64,000 nucleotides of DNA from Methylobacterium sp. E-066. Lineage in GTDB: Bacteria > Pseudomonadota > Alphaproteobacteria > Rhizobiales > Beijerinckiaceae. The stretch is from NCBI RefSeq assembly GCF_022829635.1, contig NZ_JAKSYO010000088.1, positions 88,753-152,752 of the forward strand. Reading direction: 5' to 3'. Positions 20,502 through 28,752 of the stretch are shown piece by piece; the first letter of the stretch is position 1, and each line of letters starts with the position of its first letter. Under the pieces are notes generated by a model that worked only from the letters and a program-made list of their open reading frames with translations, had not been told where the DNA came from and did not search any database. A program made the position numbers and the translations under genes.

Positions 20502-23044
20502 CAGCCGATCAGGACCTCCGCCGCCTTCACCTCAACGAGGTTCGACACCTCGGCATGTAGGTCGACGGCTTGCCCGGACGCCGACAAGGAGATGACTAGG
20601 GCGTACCGGCCCTTATCCGCGAATCGCCGCTGCCCGAAGTGGGACTTCCACCAACCGCCGACTGGGTAGACCGCGATCGCGTCGTGACCCGCAAGCTCGA
20701 TCGCCCGCCCCCGCCACAGATCGCAATGGAGCGATCCCGCTTGGACAGCCTTAGGCCCGAGCAGCCAGCAACTGGTCTCGGTTTCGCTCGCCGAACCGTC
20801 CCCCTCTTGCGCCGAGGAGATGCGGCTACGAAACTTTGCGTCGGTCTCAGTCCGTTTCTTCATGTCGAAGCGCAGACCGAAGGAGCGGTACGTATCGGGA
20901 CGAGTCGCCGCCCTCCCCGTGAGGTTCGGTTCGACAAAGTAGGAGAGCGTCACCTTGATGGTGACGATCTCGTTCTCCAGCTGCTCGAGTGCCGCTTTCG
21001 GCCAGGGCAGGTCGTAGAAATGCATCTCGTTGAACACGGCGCTGCGCCGGTCCGCTCCGAGCGCGAAAGGCTGGATTTCGGCCTCGGCGATCAGGGTGAC
21101 GTCGTTCCGTGCGGACAAGATCGCGCGGTCGATGTCGGGCACGCCGTAGCCCATCTCGCGCAGGATCTTCTGCTTTTGCGCCTTCGACCCCGTTTTCCAG
21201 TGCGCCCCTTTTCCTATCAGCAGCCTGCGGATCGATTGCGGCCAGTCCGCCGAGTCCACCGTCAGCGCCCGGTGCGTCTCAGGCCAGCGGTCCGGCAAGC
21301 TCGCCTGCAGCCGCCCGAGGAAGTTGCCCGCCACGCCGGCCGCCGCGCTTGTCGCCCAGAAGGGCACCAGCGGCTCGGCCGCGACGTCCGAGCCTAGGGC
21401 GAGCAACGACACCGCCTCGTGCCAAGCGCAGAAGCCTGTATCGGTGGAGAGCATGTTGCCGGCCTCGAACAACACCTCAGGCTTGATCGGCGTCAGGTCG
21501 TCCGGAAGGGTCTGGGAGCCGCGGCTGAACGGACTCCGATGGTTGGCGGGCACGACCGGTTCGAGCGCGGGCGGCGGGGCCGGCGTCTGCTCCTTGCGCG
21601 TGAAGCCGCCGATAGTCAGCGCGTTCCAGCTCTGGGACGGGTCTTCGAGCGGCTGGGACAGCGTCACGTCGACCATCATGCCGCCCTGCACGTTGCCGGT
21701 CGCGACCACGACTAGGCGCTTGGGGCCGTCTGCGGCGGCCGTACCGTTTACGGCGTCGCCGGGCATGGACCCGGCCGCGATCTGGTCGAGCGCTCCGCTC
21801 CAGCTCGAGGGCCGGCTCGGCGGGAAGTCCGTCGCCGACGTGGCAAGACAGAAGCTTCGCAGCATGTTCGGGCGCTCCGCTTCGACGAGTGCGACGGAGC
21901 CTTGCGTTACCACACCGTAGCTCGGCGGCTTGGTCGCCGGAAAGCCGTGCGGCGGCAGGAGCTTCATGGACTCCACTCCGTGCGTGAGCTCGACGGGCTC
22001 CGTGCTGTTCATGTGCGGCTCGAGATCGCCGTACAGGATGAGGCCGGCGATTGCCGTCCCATGTCCGCCATAGGGCGCATGATCATCGGTCCCCCAAGCG
22101 GCGTCATAAGCCCACGCGCCCTTCAGGCCCGGCTGGACGAGCGGGTGCTCGGCCGCGACGCCGGTTTCGAGGGCGCAAACGACAGGCACGTCGTCGGACG
22201 CGGGTATGACGCGCTCGGCCAGTTCGGACACCCAGTCGTGTTGACCGAGGCGGGCCTCGCCCCGGTCGAGGAACGGCTCGATCGTGCCGGTTGCCCGCCT
22301 GATCTCCGTGATCGCCCCTGGCACCCGTTCGGCGAAGCCCAGCACGGCGGCCGTGGGCGCGTGGACGAAGATCACGGTTGTGTCCGGGAATATGAGGCGA
22401 TCCGCGTGCACGTCGAGGTTCACGCCGCGCGCCAGCACGGCAACACGCTCGGCACGGCCTGCATCACCCTGCACCCAGAGCTCCCACCAGACGATGTCGG
22501 GCGCACCGAAATCGACCGCGCCGACGAACAGCGTGCGGGCGGGCGCGGCGGCGATCGTCTCCACCGCCTCGAAACGGTCGACGTCCGGCCGACGTGCATT
22601 CCCAAGGTTGCGGCCGTAGGCGGCGATACGCTCGCGCAGGAATCCTCGGGCGTCGTCGGGCACGAACAGCAGAGCACTCTCCGTCCGGTCGTCGCGCCGC
22701 TCGGTGCGGAGCAGCACGATGTCTTGACCGGGGAACTCCAGCGCCGCCGGAACCTTCGCAGCCTTTGAACGCGAACCCTCCGCGGGCGGTGCAGTCGCTA
22801 CCTCGACGACGGCGCCCGATTTCAACCCTTGGACCTGCAAGCGGGTATCCGCTGCGGCAGCGGGCAGCTCGCCCAGCGCCTTGGTTAGCTGGTCGAGCAG
22901 CGCGTCGGCGTGCGCGCGATAATCGTCGCGCAGCGGTTTGCGCTTCTGGTCGCGCGAAGGATAGCCGTACTGTGCGGCCTCGCGGAACGCGTCGATCGAG
23001 ATATGTGGTCGATCCCGCGCCCCGAACTCATCAGGATCTGACAT
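20501..23044 (-). CDS. Large subtilisin-family (S8) protease partner of an AAA+ ATPase
   Basis: An 847-residue protein. Residues ~1-270 form an N-terminal region of unknown fold. The peptidase S8 core follows, and residues ~600-847 form a long C-terminal region ending near AVYPVGGWWKSHFGQ. No signal peptide is present, so it is cytoplasmic. Catalytic positions are the Asp site in VVCALETGV, which reads Glu (about residue 293), His328 in YGGHGTAIAG and Ser566 in WATSAAAGVAG. The oxyanion Asn is in VVATGNVQGG. The family recurs beside AAA+ ATPases, as here, 52 bases downstream of one. It probably degrades or cleaves a target selected by the ATPase; whether the Asp-to-Glu change leaves activity is open. 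Confidence 0.88.
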   Translation of the reverse strand: MSDPDEFGARDRPHISIDAFREAAQYGYPSRDQKRKPLRDDYRAHADALLDQLTKALGELPAAAADTRLQVQGLKSGAVVEVATAPPAEGSRSKAAKVPAALEFPGQDIVLLRTERRDDRTESALLFVPDDARGFLRERIAAYGRNLGNARRPDVDRFEAVETIAAAPARTLFVGAVDFGAPDIVWWELWVQGDAGRAERVAVLARGVNLDVHADRLIFPDTTVIFVHAPTAAVLGFAERVPGAITEIRRATGTIEPFLDRGEARLGQHDWVSELAERVIPASDDVPVVCALETGVAAEHPLVQPGLKGAWAYDAAWGTDDHAPYGGHGTAIAGLILYGDLEPHMNSTEPVELTHGVESMKLLPPHGFPATKPPSYGVVTQGSVALVEAERPNMLRSFCLATSATDFPPSRPSSWSGALDQIAAGSMPGDAVNGTAAADGPKRLVVVATGNVQGGMMVDVTLSQPLEDPSQSWNALTIGGFTRKEQTPAPPPALEPVVPANHRSPFSRGSQTLPDDLTPIKPEVLFEAGNMLSTDTGFCAWHEAVSLLALGSDVAAEPLVPFWATSAAAGVAGNFLGRLQASLPDRWPETHRALTVDSADWPQSIRRLLIGKGAHWKTGSKAQKQKILREMGYGVPDIDRAILSARNDVTLIAEAEIQPFALGADRRSAVFNEMHFYDLPWPKAALEQLENEIVTIKVTLSYFVEPNLTGRAATRPDTYRSFGLRFDMKKRTETDAKFRSRISSAQEGDGSASETETSCWLLGPKAVQAGSLHCDLWRGRAIELAGHDAIAVYPVGGWWKSHFGQRRFADKGRYALVISLSASGQAVDLHAEVSNLVEVKAAEVLIG

Positions 23045-23096
23045 AACTCTTCAACCCCGAACAAACATGGTTCCTGCAGGCGGCCGGCTCGTCTTT

Positions 23097-24107
23097 CTAA
23101 CGGCCGGTCTGACGGCGGAATTTGCCCTTCAGGGTCTGGCGGTTCTGCAGTGCGTCCTTGAGCGCATCAGGGGAGGCCTTCGCCTCTCCCTCCAGGATCA
23201 CGTCCTTAACGACCGCGTCGGCCGCCCGCACCAGCTCGGCTTGGCTCAGGCCATCGAGCGCCGTCTCGATCGCCGCCCAGGAGCGGGCGGCCAGCTTGAA
23301 CTTGCCGAGGCGACGTTCGACGATCGCGCGGGCGGCCTTGCGGTCGGGAAGGCCGTACTCCACCACCTCGTCGAAGCGGCGCGCGAGCGCCTCGTCGAGG
23401 ATCTCGACATGGTTCGTCGCGGCCAACACCAAGCTGTCGGTGCTGTTCGGCTCCTCCATGAAGGCGAGCACAGAGTTCAGCACGCGGCGAATTTCGCCGA
23501 CATCATTCTGGTCACCCCGACGCGCGCCGATCGCGTCGAATTCATCGAGCAGATAGACTCCTCGCGTCTGCGCGATCTGATCGAACAACAGGCGCAGTTT
23601 GCCCGCGGTCTCGCCGAAAAAACGGCTGAAGAGCGCTTCTAGGCGGACTGTGAACAAGGGAAGGTGCAGCTCGCCCGCGAGCGCCGACGCGGTCATGGTT
23701 TTGCCGGTGCCGGGTGGACCAATGAGCAGCATATGCGTGGTCGGCGCCTGCCCGTGATCGCGAAGCGTCGCGCGCTCCTGCTGCTGACGCACGACCCGCA
23801 TCAACCGTCCGCGAACTTCCTCCGAAAGCACCATGCTGGCGAGCGTCACCTTGGGATAGGCGCTCTCGACTAGACCTTGGAGCTCGCCGCGCGGCCGGGC
23901 CAGCGGGATAGGGGTCTGTCCACCGGCCGGACGACTAGTCCGCTGCTGGTCGCGGGCCTTCTGCACCAGGCGCTTCAGCTTGTCGGCATCCTCAGACCGT
24001 CCCTGACGCGCCTCCTGCGCCGCAACCTGCAGCGCAATCGAGAGGAATTGCTCTTCATCGCCTTCGATGTGCGAATTCAGGAGGGCGAGCAGATGCTTGG
24101 TCGACAT
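23097..24107 (-). CDS. AAA+ ATPase of the subtilase module
   Basis: A 336-residue classic AAA ATPase. Residues 1-60 form an acidic and then Gln/Lys-rich helical N-terminal part. Walker A GPPGTGKT lies at 130-137, a pore-loop-like SRFFGETAGK near 161-170, Walker B YLLDEFDAIG near 185-194, sensor-1 LAATNH near 228-233 and the Arg-finger pair LARRFDE near 241-247. The start MSTKHLLALLNSHIEGD at 24107 has a strong AAGGAGG upstream; the frame to 24170 is longer but less likely. As first gene of the operon it probably unfolds or selects substrates for the subtilase, in the manner of FtsH- or katanin-like ATPases. Confidence 0.92.
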   Translation of the reverse strand: MSTKHLLALLNSHIEGDEEQFLSIALQVAAQEARQGRSEDADKLKRLVQKARDQQRTSRPAGGQTPIPLARPRGELQGLVESAYPKVTLASMVLSEEVRGRLMRVVRQQQERATLRDHGQAPTTHMLLIGPPGTGKTMTASALAGELHLPLFTVRLEALFSRFFGETAGKLRLLFDQIAQTRGVYLLDEFDAIGARRGDQNDVGEIRRVLNSVLAFMEEPNSTDSLVLAATNHVEILDEALARRFDEVVEYGLPDRKAARAIVERRLGKFKLAARSWAAIETALDGLSQAELVRAADAVVKDVILEGEAKASPDALKDALQNRQTLKGKFRRQTGR

Positions 24108-24558
24108 GCTCGCCTCCTTCCCTTCGACTCGAGGCCTTGCCCGTTGAAACGGGTGAAGCACTGTCCCCACCAGAACTTACGAACGAAAGCCTTAATTGAA
24201 TGGCTCAGGCCGTGCCACGGTTTCATGGCCGCTGGGCACAAGGTCGCGCGATGGGCGGCGTCCCGGCATCGTTCCCGTCATCCAGAGCCTCAATCCCGTC
24301 GATCGTTGATGCGGCGTTCAGGCCCACAATGAGGCGCGATCGGCCGTAGCGACCTCGGACGAGGAATGCCCGCTTATGGGAGAGGCCCCAATCTCTGTTT
24401 CTGGCGCGAACCTGAGATTGACCGAGCTGCAAAGGTCGGCAGCTTTGCGCCCATTGCCGCCGCTCGGCCGAGCCCGACGACATCCCATAAGCGGACGTTC
24501 GAGTTGCACCTATGCGATGGCGTGGTGGCCGATTTACCATCCACCACGGTGGCACCGT
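24108..24558. repeat. Intergenic region with long-spaced inverted repeat
   Basis: CCGCTTATGGGA (24370-24381) and TCCCATAAGCGG (24483-24494) are perfect 12-base inverted repeats about 100 bases apart, enclosing non-coding sequence. This looks like a small non-autonomous or decayed mobile element. The open frames over it are Ser/Arg/Trp-rich and not believed. The AAA+ promoter should lie at 24108-24250. Confidence 0.55.
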
Positions 24559-25092
24559 TCAAAGCTCGATGAACTCGACCTGATCCGATGGGAGGAAGCG
24601 CCACCAAGCGTCCGGCGCGCGGAACACGTCGTAGGCTAACCGCAGGATGGACTCCGGCTGTCGATGTGACGGGTCGATCCCACCGCGGGCCTCGTTGCGG
24701 GCGAGGAGCATCTCCCAGGAAAGGTCGAACACCTTCCACTCGACCGAGAGACCGTATCGCTCGACGACCTCTAGCTCGGCCTCGAACACCCCCCGGGTCA
24801 GGTGGGTGTCGGCCATCACCACGCTGAACCCTGCCGCGAGGGCCGCATCCAGGGCAGCAACCTTCACGCCGTGGAGAAGGCGGCGCGCCTCCTCATCCCA
24901 GTCCGTCCGTCGCACCTGCCAGTAGACCTGACGGTCCGGCGGCCAGAATGTCTGGCGGAGGTCGTCCAGGGTGAGGTGCACCCAGCCCTGCATTGGATCG
25001 AAGAACCGGCGCGCATAGGTCGTCTTGCCCGCTCCCGGGCATCCGATCAGCCCCACCACCCTCTGCCGGCGCGGGGGTGCCTCAGCGTCCAT
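24559..25092 (-). CDS. P-loop kinase resembling the T4 polynucleotide 5'-kinase domain
   Basis: A 177-residue protein. Walker A VGLIGCPGAGKTTYARRF lies near the N-terminus, then HLTLDDLRQTFWPP, VVMADTHL and VEWKVFDLSWEMLLARNEARGG. This order matches the kinase half of T4 Pnk (IGCPGSGKST, INRDDYR, ISDTNL, KVFDVPWTELVKRN). The phosphatase half is absent. Such proteins phosphorylate 5'-OH ends of nucleic acids or, in the wider zeta-toxin/chloramphenicol-kinase group, small molecules. It starts 11 bases after the stop of the 25104 gene, so it appears to be the last gene of the cobalamin-riboswitch operon. A role in corrinoid salvage is speculative. Confidence 0.82.
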   Translation of the reverse strand: MDAEAPPRRQRVVGLIGCPGAGKTTYARRFFDPMQGWVHLTLDDLRQTFWPPDRQVYWQVRRTDWDEEARRLLHGVKVAALDAALAAGFSVVMADTHLTRGVFEAELEVVERYGLSVEWKVFDLSWEMLLARNEARGGIDPSHRQPESILRLAYDVFRAPDAWWRFLPSDQVEFIEL

Positions 25093-25103
25093 GGAGCGCG
25101 GGG

Positions 25104-26075
25104 TCAGGCATGGTGGGCGGCGTCCTCGTCCTCGTCCTCGTCGAGTTCGGGATCGGCCTCGACGGTCTCGCCGCACAGGTAGCGCGCCTGGACCTCGGCG
25201 ACACGGCGAGCCGCCTGCGCGTGACGGGTCGACACGAGGCTGTCCGGGCCGAGGTCCCCGCCGCGCTTGGCCGTGAGCAGGTCCGGGTCGCCCCACCTTT
25301 CGAGAAGTGCCTGGAAGGCATCATGCCGGCTGGCGTCGAAGGCGATGCGCTGTCCCATCATGTCCTTGTAGGGGTGCGCCGGATGAATGCCGGCGCAGGG
25401 AACCCAGCCCGTCGGGATCGGAGTGGTCGCCGCATGCGTGCGGCCGCCTCGCAGGAGCTTGGGGAGGACGTGGCTGTGAGGGCCCTCCGGGCTGGTGCCG
25501 CCGGGCCCCGGGATCGGGGCATAGACCTCGATGCGGCCGATCCGGGCGAGGAACACCCGGTGCGGGCTCAGCGCCACGAGTTGGCGACCGATGGGGCTCG
25601 AAGGGTCGAACAGGGGAAGCCCGACACCGGACCGGAGACAGGCGATGGCCTCCGGGTCGCTCGTGCGCACGCAGGCGTCGACCGCGAGGAGGCTGAGACC
25701 CAAATCGAACAGGATGGCGTCCCGGTCTCGTTCGCGGGCGGCGTCCCGGTCCGGGCCGAGCTCCGTTACCACGCCGCGCCGGTTCATCGCGCAACGCGCT
25801 TCCGGCAGGCACAGGGCGACGGCGTGGTTCCAGCCTGACATGACCGCGGTCTCGTAGGCCACCGGTCGCAGGTCGGGACTGGGAGCGAGCGCGATTGCGC
25901 CCCGCTCCGTCGATAGGCCCATGCGCCCATCCGGCAGCAGCGACGTGGCCTCGTCGGGGTCGCGCATGAACTCGGCGATGGCCCCGAAGCTGCCGAGGCT
26001 CCAGGCGGTGCCGGAATCGGCCAGTGCCTCCCGCAGTAGGGTCGTGACCGCGTCAGCCCGTGATGGTGACGTCAT
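25104..26075 (-). CDS. Uncharacterised protein in corrinoid-uptake operon (DUF6925-like)
   Basis: A 323-residue soluble protein. The opening TLLREALADSGTAWSLGSFG, the middle RRGVVTELGPDRDA and FDLGLSLLAVDACVRTSD, and the segment SPEGPHSHVLPKLLRGGRTH with two conserved His residues suggest a conserved enzyme-like fold. The tail is acidic (EADPELDEDEDEDAA). I recall a DUF6925 family of this look, but this was not checked. The ATG has GGAGGAAC upstream and overlaps the ATPase gene by 23 bases. It is translationally linked to the btuCD-like genes, so a part in corrinoid or metal handling is inferred. Confidence 0.8.
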   Translation of the reverse strand: MTSPSRADAVTTLLREALADSGTAWSLGSFGAIAEFMRDPDEATSLLPDGRMGLSTERGAIALAPSPDLRPVAYETAVMSGWNHAVALCLPEARCAMNRRGVVTELGPDRDAARERDRDAILFDLGLSLLAVDACVRTSDPEAIACLRSGVGLPLFDPSSPIGRQLVALSPHRVFLARIGRIEVYAPIPGPGGTSPEGPHSHVLPKLLRGGRTHAATTPIPTGWVPCAGIHPAHPYKDMMGQRIAFDASRHDAFQALLERWGDPDLLTAKRGGDLGPDSLVSTRHAQAARRVAEVQARYLCGETVEADPELDEDEDEDAAHHA

Positions 26076-26871
26076 CGCGTTCCTCCGTCGTCGTAGCCCC
26101 TGACCGCGCCCAAGGCAGGATGTATCGTGTTCCGTCCGAAGCCCAGCCCCGCTCGGCCCTGACGCCGAACGCCTCGGCCAATAGGACGTCGGTCAGGGCC
26201 TCCTCCGGGGTGCCGTCCGCGACGAGGCGGCCACCAGCCAGCACGACGATGCGGTCACAGAACCTGGCCGCGAGCGTCAGGTCGTGCAGCACGGCGACGA
26301 CGCCGGTGCCGTCCCTGGAGACGGCCTGCAGAAGCGCCATCGCGTCGAGTTGGTGCGCAGGGTCGAGGGCCGTGACCGGTTCGTCGACGAGAAGCCACGG
26401 CGCCTCGACCGCGAGCGCCCGGGCGAGCAGGACGCGCATGCGCTCGCCCGAGGACAGGGTCGGCTCGCTTCGGCCGGCGAGGTGGAGGATGTCGGTGCGC
26501 ACCATCGCCCGTGCGACCCCGGCATCGTCGGCCTGGGACGAGGATGCGAAGGCGCGCCGGTGCGGCAATCGGCCGAGCGCCACGATCTCGCGAACCGTCA
26601 TCGGCCAGCCGACGCTACCCCCCTGGAACAGGGCGGCGATTCGGCGGGCCCGTTCGTCGCGTCCCATGGCGGCCAGCGGACGGCCATCGAGGGTGATCCG
26701 GCCCCGAATCGGGATGATCAGCCCCGCCAGAACGCGAAGCAGCGTGGTCTTGCCGGCTCCGTTCGGGCCAACCAGCCCGACGAAGCGGCCGGGCTCCAGG
26801 GCGAGACCGATGTCCGAGAGGATGGTCCGTCCATCCAGCGTCACCTGGGCATCCTGCAGGCCGAGGCTCAT
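26053..26871 (-). CDS. btuD: ABC transporter ATPase, corrinoid uptake (BtuD-like)
   Basis: A 272-residue FepC/BtuD-type ATPase that energises the adjacent permease. Walker A GPNGAGKT lies near residues 35-42, the Q-loop at ALFQGG, the signature LSSGERMR (a Ser where Gly is usual), Walker B WLLVDEP and the H-loop AVLHDLTLA. The start overlaps the permease stop by four bases. Corrinoid specificity is inferred from the upstream cobalamin riboswitch and BtuB-like receptor, since sequence alone does not separate it from siderophore ATPases. Confidence 0.85.
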   Translation of the reverse strand: MSLGLQDAQVTLDGRTILSDIGLALEPGRFVGLVGPNGAGKTTLLRVLAGLIIPIRGRITLDGRPLAAMGRDERARRIAALFQGGSVGWPMTVREIVALGRLPHRRAFASSSQADDAGVARAMVRTDILHLAGRSEPTLSSGERMRVLLARALAVEAPWLLVDEPVTALDPAHQLDAMALLQAVSRDGTGVVAVLHDLTLAARFCDRIVVLAGGRLVADGTPEEALTDVLLAEAFGVRAERGWASDGTRYILPWARSGATTTEERDDVTITG

Positions 26872-27914
26872 GCCCGCCTCCCGCGGCTGCGCAGGAGCAG
26901 CACGATCAGGAATGGCGCCCCGACCAGCGCCGTCACCACGCCAAGCTTAAGTTCCGGCCGGGTGGCGAGCAGGCGCACGCCGATATCCGCCGCGAGAACC
27001 AGGATCGCTCCCGCGAGGCCGCTCGGCAGCAGACAGGCGCCGGGACGGGCACCGACGAGGGATCGCATCAGATGCGGTACGACAAGGCCGACGAAGCCGA
27101 TGGCGCCTGAAACCGCGACACCGCTTCCGACGGCCAGGGCCGCACCCGTGACGAGACGCAGGCGCACTGAGACCAGGCCGACCCCGAGGCTCGCGGCGGT
27201 GTCCTCACCAAGCGTGAGGGCATCGAGGGCGGAGCCGGTCGACAGCATGAGGGCCCAGCCGACAGCCATCAGCGGCAGGCATAGGAGGACGTAGTCGAGG
27301 CTGCGGTCGCTGAGCGAGCCCATCAACCAGAACACGATCTCCAGGGCCGCGTAGGGGTTCGGCGACAGGTTCAGCGCCAGCGCGGTCAAAGCACCGGCTA
27401 GGCTCGACAGCCCGACTCCTGCGAGGATCAGCCCAAGGGTGCTGCTGCCGCGGGCGGCGAGGGCGTTCAGGAGGAGCGCGGCGACGCCGGCGCCGGCGAT
27501 GCCGCCGAGCGGTAGGGCAAGGCTCACGGTAGCGGCGAAACCGCCGTAGAAGACGATGACCGCGCCCAGCGCCGCCGCCGACGAAATGCCGAGGATGCCG
27601 GGGTCCGCGAGCGGGTTGCGCAGGTAGCCCTGCATCGCCGCGCCGGTCAGACCGAGGCTGAAGCCGACCAGGGCTCCCAGTAGCGCGCGCGGAATACGAA
27701 GCTCCCAAAGGACCAGGGCCGGCAGCGTCGTGCGACCGGCGACGAGGTCTGCGAAGGCGGCGGGCACGTCGAAGGGCGCGTAGCCGATGGCGATGGAGGC
27801 GAGCGTCAGCGCGACGACGGCGATGCCGAGGATAGCGATGACGGCGCGCCGGCCCCGCGGCGTGCCGAGGCGCCGGGATGCCGGGGGGCTGAGCGTGGTG
27901 ATGGGGGCATTCAT
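26868..27914 (-). CDS. btuC: ABC transporter permease, FecCD/BtuC family
   Basis: A 348-residue permease with about ten membrane segments. The family motifs LWELRIPRALLGALVGFSLG and MQGYLRNPLADPGILGIS are near residues 70-110, and the C-terminal IGFVGLVVPHLMR is the FecCD signature that contacts the ATPase. It sits between the substrate-binding protein and the ATPase with 4-base overlaps on both sides. It presumably works as a homodimer importing corrinoids. Confidence 0.88.
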   Translation of the reverse strand: MNAPITTLSPPASRRLGTPRGRRAVIAILGIAVVALTLASIAIGYAPFDVPAAFADLVAGRTTLPALVLWELRIPRALLGALVGFSLGLTGAAMQGYLRNPLADPGILGISSAAALGAVIVFYGGFAATVSLALPLGGIAGAGVAALLLNALAARGSSTLGLILAGVGLSSLAGALTALALNLSPNPYAALEIVFWLMGSLSDRSLDYVLLCLPLMAVGWALMLSTGSALDALTLGEDTAASLGVGLVSVRLRLVTGAALAVGSGVAVSGAIGFVGLVVPHLMRSLVGARPGACLLPSGLAGAILVLAADIGVRLLATRPELKLGVVTALVGAPFLIVLLLRSRGRRA

Positions 27915-28744
27915 GGTCCGGGCGCCCGTTCGTTCGCAGCCTCGGCGAGCCGCGCCACGACTTCCGCGACCTGTGGCCCCGGACAGGTCCAGAAGCGGTT
28001 TGGAATGTCGACCGTCCGATGCGCTCGTGCGAGAGCCCGAAAAACCGGATGGTGCAGGAGGGTATCGGCCAAGGAAGGCCAGCCTGGCGCGCCTTCGTCG
28101 ACGACGATAAGGTCCGGGTTCGCCAGCGCCGCGGCTTCGAGGGGCACCTGCCCGAAGCGGTCACGCCCGATCTCGGCCGAGACGTTGACGAGGCCGGCGG
28201 CGCGGATCAGCGCGTCCCCGAAGCCGCCGGGCGCGACCGTGAAGGCGTTCGGACGCATCACCAAGGCGCGAAGGGGCTGCCTGGCCGGCACGATGGCGGC
28301 GAGACGTGCATCGAGCGCCGCGACCATGGCATCGCCCCGTTCGGGATGGCCGAGCGCCGCCGCGACCTGCCGGATCTGGGCGCGGACGCCGTCGAGGTCG
28401 ACCGGCACGCCGAGTTCGAGCACGGGGGCGCCGACGCGCTTGAGCATGCCCACCGTCGTGCGTGTCGTGAAGGCACCTGCGATCACAAGGTCGGGCTTCA
28501 GGGCCACGACCTCTTCGGTCAGGCCCCGCGTCACTGGCAGCCCGACCGCCTCGGCCGCGACCGTCGACCCGCGCGGGTCGCGGGCGAGGTAGGTGACGGC
28601 CAGCACCTGACCGCGGTCCGCCAGCCGCAGGACGAGCTCGTCGGCGCACAGGTTCATCGAGACCACCCGTACGGGTGCCGCCGCCGCGCCGAACGGCACG
28701 ACGGACAAAATGGCCACGAGGGCGATCATGAGCCGAGACGGCAT
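27911..28744 (-). CDS. btuF: Periplasmic corrinoid-binding protein (BtuF-like)
   Basis: A 277-residue class III binding protein with a signal peptide (MPSRLMIALVAILSVVPFGA, cleavage near AAA). Helical-backbone motifs are RVVSMNLCADELVLRLAD, VVALKPDLVIAG and NPDLIVVDEGAPGWPSL. Gene order receptor-BtuF-BtuC-BtuD downstream of a cobalamin riboswitch supports corrinoid as ligand. It starts 8 bases beyond the TonB receptor stop and overlaps the permease start. Confidence 0.85.
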   Translation of the reverse strand: MPSRLMIALVAILSVVPFGAAAAPVRVVSMNLCADELVLRLADRGQVLAVTYLARDPRGSTVAAEAVGLPVTRGLTEEVVALKPDLVIAGAFTTRTTVGMLKRVGAPVLELGVPVDLDGVRAQIRQVAAALGHPERGDAMVAALDARLAAIVPARQPLRALVMRPNAFTVAPGGFGDALIRAAGLVNVSAEIGRDRFGQVPLEAAALANPDLIVVDEGAPGWPSLADTLLHHPVFRALARAHRTVDIPNRFWTCPGPQVAEVVARLAEAANERAPGP

Positions 28745-28752
28745 CCGCGACC

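Larger units (their letters stand above)
18865..24558. mobile_element. Island-like insert downstream of tRNA-Glu
   Basis: Between tRNA-Glu and the kinase at 24559 the content changes from core metabolism to an AAA+/subtilase operon, poorly coding segments and broken genes. The tRNA border, low coding quality at 18900-19570 and the gene decay suggest an acquired and partly degraded island. No integrase and no duplicated tRNA 3' end were found, so the right border is only a guess. Confidence 0.45.

Noticed and set aside
24223..24555. A 110-codon minus-strand frame upstream of the AAA+ gene
   Set aside because: Composition is Ser/Arg/Trp-rich and it covers the long-spaced inverted repeat. It looks like a frame over a decayed element.
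18865..24600. Integrase gene or duplicated tRNA-Glu end for the island
   Set aside because: No frame with tyrosine-recombinase motifs and no second GTTCGATTCCCGTAGGGCGC were seen.
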